Both the position numbers and the translations under genes were made by a program. Of a stretch of 64,000 bases of DNA, positions 1 to 11,046 are shown piece after piece. Numbering within the stretch: the first letter of the stretch is position 1; every line of letters begins with the position of its first letter. This stretch comes from Dastarcus helophoroides. Taxonomy: Eukaryota > Arthropoda > Insecta > Coleoptera > Bothrideridae. The notes under the pieces were generated by a model that made no database searches, was not told where the DNA came from, and saw only the letters and a program-made list of their open reading frames with translations. The DNA is taken from positions 36,240,931 through 36,304,930 of the forward strand of contig CM053326.1 in the NCBI GenBank assembly GCA_028583605.1, given 5' to 3'.

Positions 1-837
1 AAAAAAATGAAAATTACTAAAAAGGATCGTGAAATTATTACAAGTCGAGTTCTTACGATAAAATCAACAATTTCAAAACAGACGAAATTCCTCCAAAAAT
101 TCAACTACGAAAATGAAAATTTTGAAAAAAATTGGAAATTTTCAAAAAAAGTCAAAAGTACAATTTTTGGAAAAAGTCAATATTCTGAAAAAGTAGAATT
201 TTTGAAAAAAGTATACCAAGAAGCAAAATCAAAAATTTTCAATAAGCCCGAAATTTTCCACAAGTAAGGCTTTTCAAAAGTTAAACTTTTTGAAAATTTA
301 AATCGAAGAAAAAATTGTCTAATAATCTAAAATTAAAAAAAAAAAGTTGTATTTAAAAAAATATATAAATGTGGAAAAAACTGGAAACTGTAAAATCTGA
401 AATTTCTAATGGTAGTGCCAACATTTTGAAAAAATGTTTATTGTTTGTTGACATATTACCAAACTGGGTCCCAGAAATGTTAAATAAAATCAATAAACAT
501 AATGTTTTCGACCAACAAGAGTCCACCATGAAGAATAAAGAATTTTGAAAAAAATTCGAAATTTTCAAGTTAGATTTAAGAACAAAATGGAATCTCATAA
601 ATGTCGAATCAAAAAAAGAAAATCAAAATATTCAAAAAGGCTAAATTTCGAAATAAAATGAAATATGAAAAAAGACCATATTTCGAAAAATTCGAAAATT
701 TCAAATGAATAAAGATACTCAAAAAATTTTCAAAAAAAAATAGAATTTATGAAAAAAGAGTGAATCTTTTTAAAAAAAGTGAAAACATTCAAAACAAGTC
801 GTGGTTTGTGAAAAAGTCATAACTTCGAATAAAAGTC

Positions 838-975
838 GTTTCGAAACTTATCACGTTAACGCGTTAGAGCAACCTTTGTTGTGTTTTTTAAACTTTCTTG
901 GTTTCAGGAGACAAGATTTCTATTTCAATTTTAGAAGATAATCAAGGACCAGTCTGTTCCACCAAAAAAAAATAG
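838..975 (+). repeat. Half copy of a palindromic MITE
   Basis: Carries the right-arm motif of the foldback family seen complete at 1577-1800, 4930-5122 and 52343-52560: acgcgttagagcaacctttg, then a TTTTTTAA stretch, then ctttcttggtttcagg, then gaccagtctgttccacc. Only one arm is present, so this copy cannot fold on itself. Confidence 0.6.
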
Positions 976-1576
976 TTGCTTTAAGTTTAAATTTGAATTT
1001 TCAAAGTTTTTGAAGAGTGTAAACTTTAAATTTAGAAAAAAATTGAAACTTTAGAAATTCAAATTTCGAAAAAAAAAGACAACGTTTCAGGTTTGACGTA
1101 ACAATATTTAAAAAAATATAAAGTAGGTCAAATCTGTCAAATAAGATGGAAATTGAAAAAAAAAGGTAATTTTTTTAAAAATCGCAAGTTTTAAAGGTGA
1201 AAATTTTGAAAATATTTAAAATGGTCAAAAGGGCAAGATTAAAAAAAGATTAGAATTTAAAAAGGTCAAAATTTTAAAGGGTCAAAAATTCAAGAATCGA
1301 AATGTTCAAAGTCGACATTTATAAAAAACTGAAATTTTCACAAAAGCAGAATTCTTCGAAGAAAATCGAAATTTACAATAAAATAAAAATTTCTCGAAAA
1401 AGACGAAATATTAAAAAAATCTAAATTTTCAAAAAAGCCCAATTTTGAAGCGAACATTTTCAAAAAATTTAAAATTTTGAAGCGAACATTTTCAAAAAAT
1501 TTAAAATTTTAAAAGTATTTAAATTTTTGTAAGTTCAAATTTTAAAATGGTCGCAAGTTCATATATGTATATTTTT

Positions 1577-1800
1577 TTTTTGGTGGAACGGACTGGTCCT
1601 TAGTTATGTTCAAAAATTGTCCCCTGAAACCAAGAAAGATTAAAAAACAGAACAAAGGTTGCTCTAACGCGTTTCGACAGATACTGTATCTCTCTGAAGA
1701 TGATAGTTGGCTGTCGAAACATGTTAGAGCAACCTTTGTTGTGTTTTTTAATCTTTTTTGGTTTCAGGTGACAATTTTTGTCCTTCAATTAATGATTTTT
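1577..1800. repeat. Palindromic MITE (foldback family 1)
   Basis: The left arm runs from ggtggaacggactggtcc through cccctgaaaccaagaaagat to ctctaacgcgtttcgacag. The right arm is nearly its reverse complement. The short centre includes a tctctctgaagatga segment that is also present at 5000. It carries no coding capacity. Members of this family in the window share arms of roughly 90-100 bp. Confidence 0.7.
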
Positions 1801-2013
1801 AACAATAAAAATTTATAGTATTTAAAAAAAAGCCGAAATTTCGAGGAAACTTCGAACTTCTGAGAAAAAATTAGGATTTTCAAAAAAAAAGTAGAAACGA
1901 CTTTTATGGGGCGGCATTTCGAAGAGTTGCATCATACTGAGAAAATATACCGCAAGGTCCTAAGACGAGAATTCTTTCCTACGTGAAACCTCAAAATCTA
2001 TCAAAGTAAATTA

Positions 2014-2264
2014 TGTTTTTTTCAATTTATTTAATATATCTTCGGCCCAGTTTGGAAATATTTAAATTTTTATGGTTTGTTGAAAATTGTCTAAACAGTT
2101 TTTGAAGTGCGACTACGTGATATTTAAATTTATAGAAAATTGTCAACAAACCATAAAAACTTAAATATTTCCAAACTGGGCCGAAGAAATGTTAAATAAA
2201 TTAAAAAAAACATAATATTTCCAGTCAATAAGGGTCTACCATGAAGAATAAAAGTAAATTATGT
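2014..2264. repeat. Palindromic MITE (foldback family 2)
   Basis: The motif tcttcggcccagtttggaaa followed by tatttaaatttttatggtttgttg at about 2040-2085 reappears as its reverse complement at about 2135-2190. The unit ends with a 'taccatgaagaataaa' segment. A diverged half copy lies at about 430-545 (ccaaactgggtcccagaaat ... caccatgaagaataaa). It has no open reading frame. Confidence 0.65.
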
Positions 2265-2409
2265 TTCAACACATTTTTAGAAAAAGTTATTGCTACAAAT
2301 GTGCAAAATACATCATTTTATGCACAACAGTATTTAAAAGAATTAATAATTACAATGAATTAAAGTCAAAAACAAGGGCAAAAATTTTACCACCTCAAAC
2401 TACAGCAGC

Positions 2410-2481
2410 GGTTCCATGGTGTAATGGTTAGCACTCTGGACTTTGAATCCAGCGATCCGAGTTCAAATCTCGGTGGAACCT
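2410..2481 (+). tRNA. tRNA-Gln (anticodon TTG)
   Basis: A 72-nt cloverleaf with a perfect 7-bp acceptor stem (GGTTCCA/TGGAACC) and discriminator T. The A box is TGGTGTAATGGTTAG and the B box is GAGTTCAAATCTC. The anticodon stem CTGGA/TCCAG encloses loop CTTTGAA, giving anticodon TTG, which reads CAA. There is no intron. A TTTT pol III terminator follows at about 2489. It is identical to the gene at 2620 except for the first anticodon base. Confidence 0.97.
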
Positions 2482-2619
2482 TGTAATAATTTTGTTTCGA
2501 TTGTGAAAGGTGAAGAATCAGCCGCTGGACCAGTGAATTAAATTTATCTCAGTTATTTTGAACTTTATAGCCTTATTTTCTGCGTAGATTCACGCTTGCT
2601 GTTTTTCCTGCGTATGCAC

Positions 2620-2691
2620 GGTTCCATGGTGTAATGGTTAGCACTCTGGACTCTGAATCCAGCGATCCGAGTTCAAATCTCGGTGGAACCT
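2620..2691 (+). tRNA. tRNA-Gln (anticodon CTG)
   Basis: The same 72-nt body as the tRNA at 2410, but the anticodon loop is CTCTGAA, giving anticodon CTG, which reads CAG. Acceptor, D and T arms are fully paired and both internal promoter boxes are intact. A TTTTT terminator follows at about 2696. The single T/C difference makes this pair a clear recent duplication with an isoacceptor change. Confidence 0.97.
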
Positions 2692-3302
2692 ATTATTTTT
2701 CTGATATTTAAGCATTATTGCATAATTGTGCTTTTGGATATTTGTTATGAATTAATTATAAAATTTTCAACTTAAGCTGGAAAAGGTAATGTTTTTATTT
2801 AGTTTGATTTTTGTGTCCTAATTTTCAGAGTCCATCAATAAGGATAATGAAAATATTCCTTCTGTCCCAAAAATATAAAGTTATAAACGATAAATAAGTT
2901 CATAAATCATAATCCAAATTAATAGAACGCATCGTGCTGGAGCTGCGGAGACTATCAAAGTAAAAGTTCGCAAGATCTGAAAGTTAGCCGCTATTGTGTG
3001 GGCATTTTTCAGGATACAACCAGTCTTCTATAAAAATATTTAAAGCATTTGAAGCTTTTCTAAATTGCTACTAACAGAAATGTTTTATTTCATATTTTTC
3101 TAGTAAGAATATAGGTCCAATTATTACTTTAATTCTTGCAATTAGTTTAATTGGCTCCTGAACAACTTGCACCCATTGCTTCTTAGATTCAATTTTCCAC
3201 TTACAAATTAATATACATAATCAGCTAATTAACTTTATGAGCTTTTATATTCATTTATTTTTAAGCATTTTCATTTTACTTTTCGATAGACCGGTTGGTA
3301 AC
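2692..3302. other. Intergenic, nothing recognised
   Basis: AT-rich spacer between the second tRNA gene and a small MITE. No open reading frame, repeat family or RNA gene is supported here. Confidence 0.5.
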
Positions 3303-3495
3303 AGTGCATTTAGACCAGACGCATTATTCTGTCCATTTCTCTCCGAGGTGAAATACATTAAGTGTTAACTGTCCTGAGAGAAGCTGTTCGAGACTCAGCT
3401 GTGTAAATAAGTCTGAGATAGCTTTTCTCAGAAGAGTTGACACATCTCAAAGAAAAATGTATGGAATAAAGAGTCTAGTGTAAACGCACCCTAAG
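3303..3495. repeat. Short TIR element (MITE), about 190 bp
   Basis: The left end (agtgcatttagaccagacgc ...) aligns over about 50 bp with the reverse complement of the right end (... agtctagtgtaaacgcaccc). About seven positions in ten match. The interior has no coding potential. I could not identify a clear target-site duplication. The end agggtgcgtttacactaga resembles a widespread class of insect MITE termini. Confidence 0.6.
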
Positions 3496-3860
3496 GAAAT
3501 TAAAATATAAGTTCATTAATTAGCGATGTTTCACTTCGGTGAGTCTGCCTTATTATTGCTAAGAGGATGATGACCTCATTGGTGTCTGTTGACCCATAAA
3601 ATCGTAAACCATTTACTGCGATTGTTCACTTTTTTAAATATTTTTTTTTATTTTCTGTCTTTACTAAGCTTTCCGAACACGTGGTTTTGATTAAAAGAGA
3701 CATCGTGTACTTTTAAATATTTCAAAATTAAATCAAGCAAATATTAAGTCAACAATGCAAAAGACAAAATTAAAAAGTATGGTACAAGAATTAATAATTA
3801 TTTTTGACGTTACTTGTTTGTTTAAACAATGCAACATTTAAGAGCAAAAAAAGATTCCTC

Positions 3861-3932
3861 AGGTTCCACCGAGATTTGAACTCGGATCGCTGGATTCAAA
3901 GTCCAGAGTGCTAACCATTACACCATGGAACC
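3861..3932 (-). tRNA. tRNA-Gln (anticodon TTG), minus strand
   Basis: The reverse complement gives the same 72-nt tRNA-Gln as at 2410, with loop CTTTGAA and anticodon TTG. Acceptor stem, A box and B box are intact. Downstream on the minus strand there is a T7 run (aaaaaaa at about 3846-3852 on the plus strand) that would end pol III transcription. It is the third member of the cluster, in opposite orientation to the other two. Confidence 0.97.
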
Positions 3933-4127
3933 GTGCGGTATCTCGATTATTTTAGACGGAGATAGTATATTACGTTAATTATTAATTTTAGTTGAAATTT
4001 CAGTCCTTGTAATAACTAAAAACTTAATTATAATTCGGACACTGAATGCTAAATACAAAAAGGGAGGAATTTCAATTGTTATATTTGATTTGAGCACTTA
4101 AATACGCAGGGGCGTGCAGTACAATGC

Positions 4128-6830
4128 CACCTCATAAAAGTTTTTTTAGTTTTTTTCTAAAAATCTTACTTTTTTTCTCAGAATTTCGAACATTTCTCGA
4201 AATTTTGACTTTTTTTTTAATATTATGAATTGTTATTGTTAAAAATTATAAACTTGTAACTTTTTTAAAATTTCAACTTAAGAAGAAAAACTTCAGCGTT
4301 ATTTTTCAAAATTTATATACTTTTAAATTTTTTGAAAGTGTTTACTTCATAATTGGGCGTTTTTTGAAAATTTAGATTTTTCCAATATTTCGTCTTTTTC
4401 TCGTTATTAATTTCGATTTTCTTCTAAGAATTCTGCTTTTTCGAAAATATATTTTTTTTTATAAATGTCGACTTTGAACATTTTGATTCTCAAATTTTTG
4501 CCCTTTTCAAAGTTTTTAATTGTAAAATTCTATTCTTTTTTTTAAATTTTGCCCTTTTGAACATTTCAACTTTTCTCAAAATTTTGACCTTTAAAAATTG
4601 CGATTTTAAAAGAAAATGATCTTTTTTTTCCAATTTCCACCTTATTTAAAAGGTTTGACCTTCTACTTTTTTTGAACATGTTAAGTTTCGAAAATATTGT
4701 CTTTTTTTCAGTGTTTTCGCTTTTTTAAAAAGTTTCATTCTTTTTTCAAAATGTCAACTTATTTTGAAAAATGTCACCTTTTTTGCTTAATTCTATTTTT
4801 TTGAAATTTTCGAATTTTCGAAATGTCGTCTTTTTTCCAGAATTCCTGGTTTCGAAATTTGCATTTTTGAATATTTTGATTTACTTTTTTTTATTCGATA
4901 TTTTTGAAATTCCCTTGTATTTTTAAATTTAACATGAAAATTGAAATACAGAACTTGTCCCCTGAAACCAAAACAGATTAAAAAACACAGAGGTACTCTC
5001 TGAAGATGAGAACTTGGCTGTCGAAACGCGTTACAGCAACGGTTGTTGTGTTTTTTAATCTTTCTTGGTTTCAGGGGACAAGTTCTGTATTTCAATTTTT
5101 GAACGACCAGACCGTTCCACCTAACTTGAAAATTTCGACTTTTTTTTTAAATGTTGGCATTTCTATTGAAAATTTCAAATTTCACAGTTTCCAGTTTTTT
5201 CAACATTTGTATCTTTTTTTAAATATTCCTTTTCTTAAATTTTAGATTATTATAAAAATTTTGATCTTAGATTTCAATTTTCAAAAATTTTAACTTTTGA
5301 TAAACTTTATTAGGATTTTTTTTGTATAATTTTTTCAAATTCTGTTTTACTTTTTTCAAAATTTTGACTTTTTCGAAAAACTATTTTTGAAAAAAACTAA
5401 TGCAGATGTTTACTTTTTGTTTCAATTTTGTTTCAAGTTCGAAAATTTTAAATTTTGCCCTCTTTCAGAATTTTTAGCTTTTTTGAACATTTCAAATTTT
5501 CTCAAAAATTTTTATTTTCAGGTTCATTTTTAGAGGAATTTCTTCTGTTCTGAAAATTTTGTTTTTATCAAAAGAACTTTACTTGAAAAAATTTCACGAT
5601 CTTCTTTAGTAATTTCCACTTTTTTTGAAAGTTCGATCGATTTTCAAAATTTTGATTTGTTCTCTCAGTTTTACTTGAAGATTTTAACTTTTGAAAAATT
5701 TTACTTTTTTGGGAACTTTTGACCTTTATTTTTTTAAAGTATGTTCTCTTTTTGTATTCACAAAGTTTTAATTTTTTTTTCAATTTCATATTTCTCTCCA
5801 AATTTTGAAATTTGTTGTTGGTAAGTTTCTTGTAATTTTTTAAAATGTTGATTTTCAAAATTTTGTTTTTTTTCATAATTTTCACTTCTACCAAAAATTC
5901 CAAATTTTTTGCAATTTTTATTTTTCAAAATTTCGATTTTAAATTTTTTTTCTTTTTCATAGTTTTCATTTTTATCAACAATTCCAATCATTTTTTAAAT
6001 TTTCGACTGCTTCTCAAAATTTAAACTTGAAGGTTATGTCTTATTTTCGAAATTTCGACTTTTGCTCTAAATTGCTAAAAAAATTAATATTTCGGTTTTT
6101 TAAAGTTTGAACCCTTTTTAAACTTCATTGGTTTCATAATTTTTAAATTTTTTAAAAAGCCACTTTTTCAAACTTATTTTTTTTTTCAAAATTTTGACTT
6201 CCTTGAAGTTTTTTCAACCCTTCAAAATTTTGTCTTATGGAGCCAAAATTTAATTTTCTCCTGAAATTTTGACGGTAAGCTTAAATTTTAGACTTTTTGA
6301 AACAATAACTGTTTTCTCGTTTATCTGATCCCGATTCGTCCATCTTTTATCTCAAAATTTTAAAGACATTGTTCAAATTTCGATTTTTTTTTTCAAAATT
6401 TCTAGTTTAGTCTCGAAAATACTAAGAATTCTAAAATGTAAACTCAGAATTATGAAAAAAAACTAAAATTTCAAGAAAAGACTCGAGATTTATGAAAAAT
6501 CTATCAAACTTTTTTTTAGGTTTTTTCCTTTTCAATTTTATCTCAAAATTTCGCTTTTTTCTAAACCTTTTTCAGTTAGCACTCAAGTTTTATTTATATT
6601 TTTCTTAATTTTTCTCAAACGACGTTTTTATTTTTTTTTTCTTCTGTTTGCGAAATTGGAACTTGATTGATGAGACGGAATTGATAACTTTTTTTTTTAA
6701 ATTTCAGGAGGTATTTTTTGAATATTTGTCAGTTTTTAACTAATTATTATTTCCATTTTGTATAAATTTTAAATTATTTCAGCAAAATCGCGAGTTTAAG
6801 TTCTAAATTTTGCAGTAAAGAGTTGTATCT
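4128..6830 (+). repeat. AT-rich interspersed repeat, right inverted arm
   Basis: T-rich, pyrimidine-biased DNA. The part up to about 5630 is the inverted counterpart of 1-1925. The part from about 5190 to 6830 is repeated in direct orientation, with high similarity, at about 21926-23620 inside an intron of the first SNMP1 gene. Shared landmarks include cttatggagc, tttatctgatcc and caaaatcgcgagttta. It holds no gene. Open frames on the minus strand are low-complexity translations. A foldback MITE lies inside at 4930-5122. Confidence 0.75.
4930..5122. repeat. Palindromic MITE (foldback family 1)
   Basis: The left arm (attgaaatacagaacttgtc, cccctgaaaccaaaacagat) and the right arm (aatctttcttggtttcaggg, gacaagttctgtatttcaat) are reverse complements around a short centre containing ctctctgaagatgag. 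The right side ends in gaccagaccgttccacc, matching the terminus of the copy at 1577. It is inserted in the AT-rich repeat. Confidence 0.7.
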
Positions 6831-7296
6831 TCTGAATTAAAAATAAAACATTAAAATTTAAAGCCGCATCGAAGAACCGCATTTGCCCACATTTGACATA
6901 TACCGATATGAAAAGGGATGTGTATAAATTTTTAATTATTGAATGGCTCAAATTATATTTTGATTTAGTTGCTTATTCCGTCCCCTTAAGGTGCCCCCTA
7001 ATGCGGTTGCCTCTTTGAATCATAGCATGGCACGGTCCTGTAAATACGAAAAGGAATATCATTCTATACAGGGTTGGATTTAAACTTCATAAAGCCCTAA
7101 GCTATTGGGAGATATGGGAGAATATCTGGTGACTTAAATTTCCTTAACATGTTTAACATTTCGATCAGGCTCAAGAATTTTGATGGCCAAAAGAAAAGGT
7201 TCTGAACCATATTTGATGGCTCCCCAAGATGGTGGTGGCCCTAAGCGATAGCTTGTCCAGCCTATACATAAATTCAGCACTTATAGTTATTCCTAC
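6831..7296. other. Intergenic, no gene recognised
   Basis: A short stretch of less biased composition between the AT-rich repeat and the LINE relic. A possible transposon end (cagggttggatttaaa) occurs near 7069, but I find no matching inverted partner. Confidence 0.4.
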
Positions 7297-10115
7297 TTAT
7301 TCTTCTTCCAGGGTTTCGGTAAATATGACTTCACTGTAGAGGTTAAATAAGAGTGGAGATAAAATATATCCTTGTTGTACTCCACGATGAATCTCTATTT
7401 CATCCGTTAGTTGTGTTTCTACTTTTGCATGAGCTCTTTGGTCCCAATATAGATTGCTGATTATTCTTATGTCATCGGAGTCAACGCTTTTGCTGAGAAG
7501 CAATTGATTTAAGTTATCATGTTTCACTCTATTAAAAGCCTTTCCAAAGTCAATGTAACATGCAAATACATCCAGGTTTATATCTAGACAGCACTGGAAT
7601 AGAAGTCCAAACAGTGCCTCCCTGGTCCCCGACCCTTTACGAAATTTAAACTGCCTTTTGCTTACCTCCTTTTCAATTTTTCTATATATTCTTTTATGGA
7701 TGATTTTCAGAAATAATTTTAGAGTGAGAGAGTGAGACATAAGCGCGGTGGTTTGATAATCTGAGCATACTCTTGGGTTTGGTTTTTTGGGAAGGAGAAC
7801 AAAGGTGGACAATAACAATGGTTTAGGAATTTTTCCTGTTATATAGGTGTTGTTAAATAAGACCAGAGAATATCAATTACATCGTCATCAAAGTGTTTGA
7901 TAAACTCTATCGGTATTCCATCAGGGCCAATAGCTTTACCAGGTTTCATATTTTCTAAAGCATATTCTATTTCTGACCTTAATATTTTCAGGTGTGGGTT
8001 GTTAGCTTCTAAGACTTTGGAGGTCTATCATCATGAAAAAGTTCTGAAAGATATGTCTTCCATCTCTCCAGTTTGTTTTTCTTGTCTGTTATTATATGCC
8101 CATTTGCGTCCCTAATCATGTTTCCAATAGTTCTTTTCTTCTTGTGCATATGGAAGCAATCAAATTTCTTTTCCATTAATTTTATCTCTTCGCGCTGACT
8201 GACTAAATAGCTCTCTTTAGCTACTTTAATTTTCTTTTGTATTTCTTTATGCCGTGTTTTAATATATATCTACCTTGTTTTTGTTCTTCCTCCTTTTTTC
8301 CATTAAGTCCAGAATTTCTGATATTGTCCAGAGTTTCTTTTTCTTACTAGATGATATTTTTATTTGTATGGTATTCCATTTTTCTTCTACGTTGACTCCG
8401 CCTTTATACTAATGTTTCTCATACACACGTTTACCCATTCTTTTACCCAATCGTGAATTTTAAGTTCTTTCAGAAGTTTTGTGTCTATATAATTAATTTG
8501 GATTTTTGGGAATTTTTTTCATTTTTATATTAATTTTGGCTATAACTGGGTTGTGGTCGGAGTTCATATCAGCGCCTGGGTAAGCTTTTGCAGTTTTAAC
8601 TGAATTTTTATAGCGGTTGTTGATAATGATGTAATCAATTTGGTTTCTTATTATATTCTTTGGGCTGTCCATTGGAGATTTCCAAGTATACGGTCTACGA
8701 TCTGGAAGTTCAAACAAGGTATTTGCAATCATGAGATCTTTGTCTTGGCAGATTTCTATTAGTTGATCTCCTCTATCGTTCCTCTCTCCCAGGTCCAAAT
8801 CGTCCTGTGTGTCCTATTACCTTAACTTTGCCTACTTTCGCATTGAAATCCCCCATTATTATTGTAATGTTATGATTTTTAATGCTTTTGAAAATTGACT
8901 CCAATTCAGTGTAAAATTCTTCAATTACGCTTTCCTCTATCTGCTGTTGGCGCATAAATTTGTACGATGTTCATATTGCCTAAGTGTATTTTCAGTTGTA
9001 GCATCATAACCCTATCTGAGTATGGTATAAAGTTCAAAACTGACCTTGCAGTGTCCTTGACTAAGTTCATTCCAACTCTATACATATGAGTTGTTTCCTG
9101 AGTAATAAAATGTACCATTGCTTGTCGTACAGCATCCATATCCTGGTCATCTAACGTCGCTTACTTCTAATATATTGTAACGCAATGTAAATAGATGGAA
9201 TAGAATTTAGAATAGAATTGTATAATTTAGTAAATAAAAAAAGTTTCTAGAAGGATCTGATAAGGGGAAAGCGGCAGCGATAACGAAACAAATGGCAGAT
9301 AAGCGTTCCAGAAATTTCGGGAACGATAAGCCTTATCTGTCGAAAAGTTCTAGAAGCCGGGGGCCAAAACTACAAAAGGCGGTCAACTTTCCCTCGAGTC
9401 AGTCAGTTAGAAGTCAGTGTAGTTAGTGGGTTAGCAATTAGTAAATAAGTAGTGAGTTACTGTTCAGTTGAAATGTGCCGAGTTAATTTGGTAATAAAGT
9501 GGTGTAATTCACACGTGGTAATCTATTCAAACCGATAAGCCCGTAACAATATTCACTTTTAGTCTTGACATTTCTTTTGTAATGTTGTCTAGCTTTCCTT
9601 TACGAAAAGGCTCCCTTAGTTTCATGTTCCAATCTTTATATTACTGGTTGGTGCTTTCATAATATTGTTCCCCACTGTTTCCCCCGGAGGTCCGATTCGG
9701 AAACTTTTAACTCCGTTTTGAACATTATCAGGATTATTCTATTTGGTTGTAGTACTGCGACAATTGTACTAAAGATACCCTTAAGGTCTTTAATGCAGTG
9801 GTTTCTCCTTGCCTTCTGCATCCACATGTCGTTAATCACTTATTGTTGATTCACCGCCTTTAGGGAAGATTTCTCTTCCCTAGAAAAGTAAGTGCCCTTA
9901 CTCTTGATGGTTCATCCATCCAAGGCTGTTAACCAGCAAGAGGGGTCTGCTTATTCCGGCAGATGCTGGGTCGACAGAGCCTCGTCAGTTTTCCAACAGG
10001 ATGCACCACGTGCAGAACAGGTTGTCATTTGGGTTTGGTCACGTAAAACACACCCCTTGCACCCTATTCCATAGCACGAGTGTCTGTACTCTGTACTAAG
10101 TGTGACATCACTAAA
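7297..10115 (-). mobile_element. Degenerate LINE with APE endonuclease and RT
   Basis: Non-LTR retrotransposon relic, read right to left. A 5' leader occupies about 9850-10115. An endonuclease N-terminal part with LEVSDVR followed by an in-frame stop and PGYG lies near 9130-9580. IIMGDFNAKVG is at about 8850 and SDHNPV at about 8545, ending the endonuclease. The reverse transcriptase occupies 7297-7818 (STFVLLPKKPN, GFRNG-like FKFRKGSGTREALF, ACYIDFGKAFNRV, RGVQQGYILSPLLFNLYSE). The frame is broken between 7819 and 8492 and near 8780, and the RT stops before the catalytic YADD region. The 3' end is therefore lost by deletion, unlike the usual 5' truncation. A solo LTR splits the endonuclease. 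The RT motifs resemble a common insect LINE lineage whose clade I cannot settle. Confidence 0.85.
9176..9548 (+). mobile_element. Solo LTR (Ty3/Gypsy-like), copy 1
   Basis: A 373-bp unit that begins TGTAACG and ends CGTAACA, flanked on both sides by the 4-bp duplication ATAT (9172-9175 and 9549-9552). It contains an AATAAA near its 3' end (about 9490). Two further copies occur at 41942-42309 and 47254-47610, each with its own 4-bp duplication. No internal retroviral-type coding region is attached, so this is a solo LTR left by recombination. A 4-bp duplication and TG...CA ends fit Ty3/Gypsy, but the family is inferred. Confidence 0.85.
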
Positions 10116-10161
10116 AATTTGTAACACAATGGCAATCTTAAAGCGAAGCAATAGTATTTAC

Positions 10162-11038
10162 CAGTGGCGGCTGGTCTTAAAGAGCGCACGAGCGCGCGCT
10201 CCTCGTGAAATGAGCGATCTATTCTTTTCTGTTTAATGTAAAAGACTTGGATTTTTCACATTTTTAAACACAAAATAATGACATACTACACATAATGATA
10301 CTTGTGAATGACTTGGAATCAAATACACCAACGTTTGATTCCGTTATACATATTAAATATTGTAAGGAAATTTAAATAAGTTGGTGCGCGCAGAATTATG
10401 CACCTAGCGAGGGTGCCGTGCGATGCCTATTAACGGTCTTTACGGGATCCGGAGAAATTAACTACAGAACACCACGTTAAAGCTAGCCCGGGGTACGCCG
10501 CTCCGCGCATGTGCGATATTGCCAAATGGTGAGTACGAGTCAGAGTTTGGAGTGTGTATTTACGTTTATGATGCTAAATGCGTAGGTCCCGGCTGATCTG
10601 ATTGCGATTGCTAATTGTGCCGCTTCCAGGCTTAACTGCCAATAGTACCGCTATTCACAAAGAGATAGCTAGGGTCTAATTATTCATTTATAGATTTGGA
10701 TTTAAACAATTTTGTTGAGAAAGTAATGAAGACTTTATTTCTTTAAAAGATCGTAGAGCGGATTTTGTTTTAAATTTTTTTTTGTGTTTTTGTAGAGTTT
10801 AATTAGAACCTTGTAATAAAATATATTTTATTTTCAAATGCAGTTTTCATGAAATGAAGAATATAAGATGGTAATTAAATTAAATTCGTAAAAATACTAT
10901 TAAATATCACACCTTTTGTATCACTTTTGTTTCTCTGAAATTTAATATCTTGCTCTGACACTGGAGTCACCTAAACTCTTAACTACTAATATTTTTACAT
11001 CCGCGCACCCCCTGTCAAAAAATCACCAGCCGCCACTG
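10162..11038. mobile_element. Non-autonomous hAT-type DNA transposon, 877 bp
   Basis: The ends are CAGTGGCGGCTGGT and its exact reverse complement ACCAGCCGCCACTG. The element is flanked by a perfect 8-bp duplication, GTATTTAC, at 10154-10161 and 11039-11046. An 8-bp duplication and CAGTGGCGG termini are typical of the hAT superfamily. No transposase fragment is visible inside, so it would have been mobilised in trans. Confidence 0.9.
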
Positions 11039-11046
11039 GTATTTAC

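Larger units (their letters stand above)
1..1925 (-). repeat. AT-rich interspersed repeat, left inverted arm
   Basis: A long block of A-rich, purine-biased DNA with recurring gaaattt and aaaaagtc strings. Its reverse complement matches 4128 to about 5630. For example, the stretch near 1311-1445 matches 4369-4480 inverted, 370-425 matches 5140-5215 inverted, and 10-130 matches about 5525-5630 inverted. It contains no credible gene. The open frames in it are low-complexity Lys/Phe/Asn-rich translations. Smaller repeats sit inside it (about 430-545, 838-975 and 1577-1800). The arm probably continues past the start of the window. Confidence 0.75.

Noticed and set aside
1600..1818. Overlapping frames on both strands
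   Set aside because: They lie in a palindromic MITE, so both strands give nearly the same peptide; not genes.
5568..5991. Lys/Asn-rich minus-strand frames
   Set aside because: Low-complexity translation of the T-rich interspersed repeat, with no conserved motif.
9892..10151. Frames on both strands around 10000
   Set aside because: Correspond to the 5' leader of the minus-strand LINE; no conserved domain.
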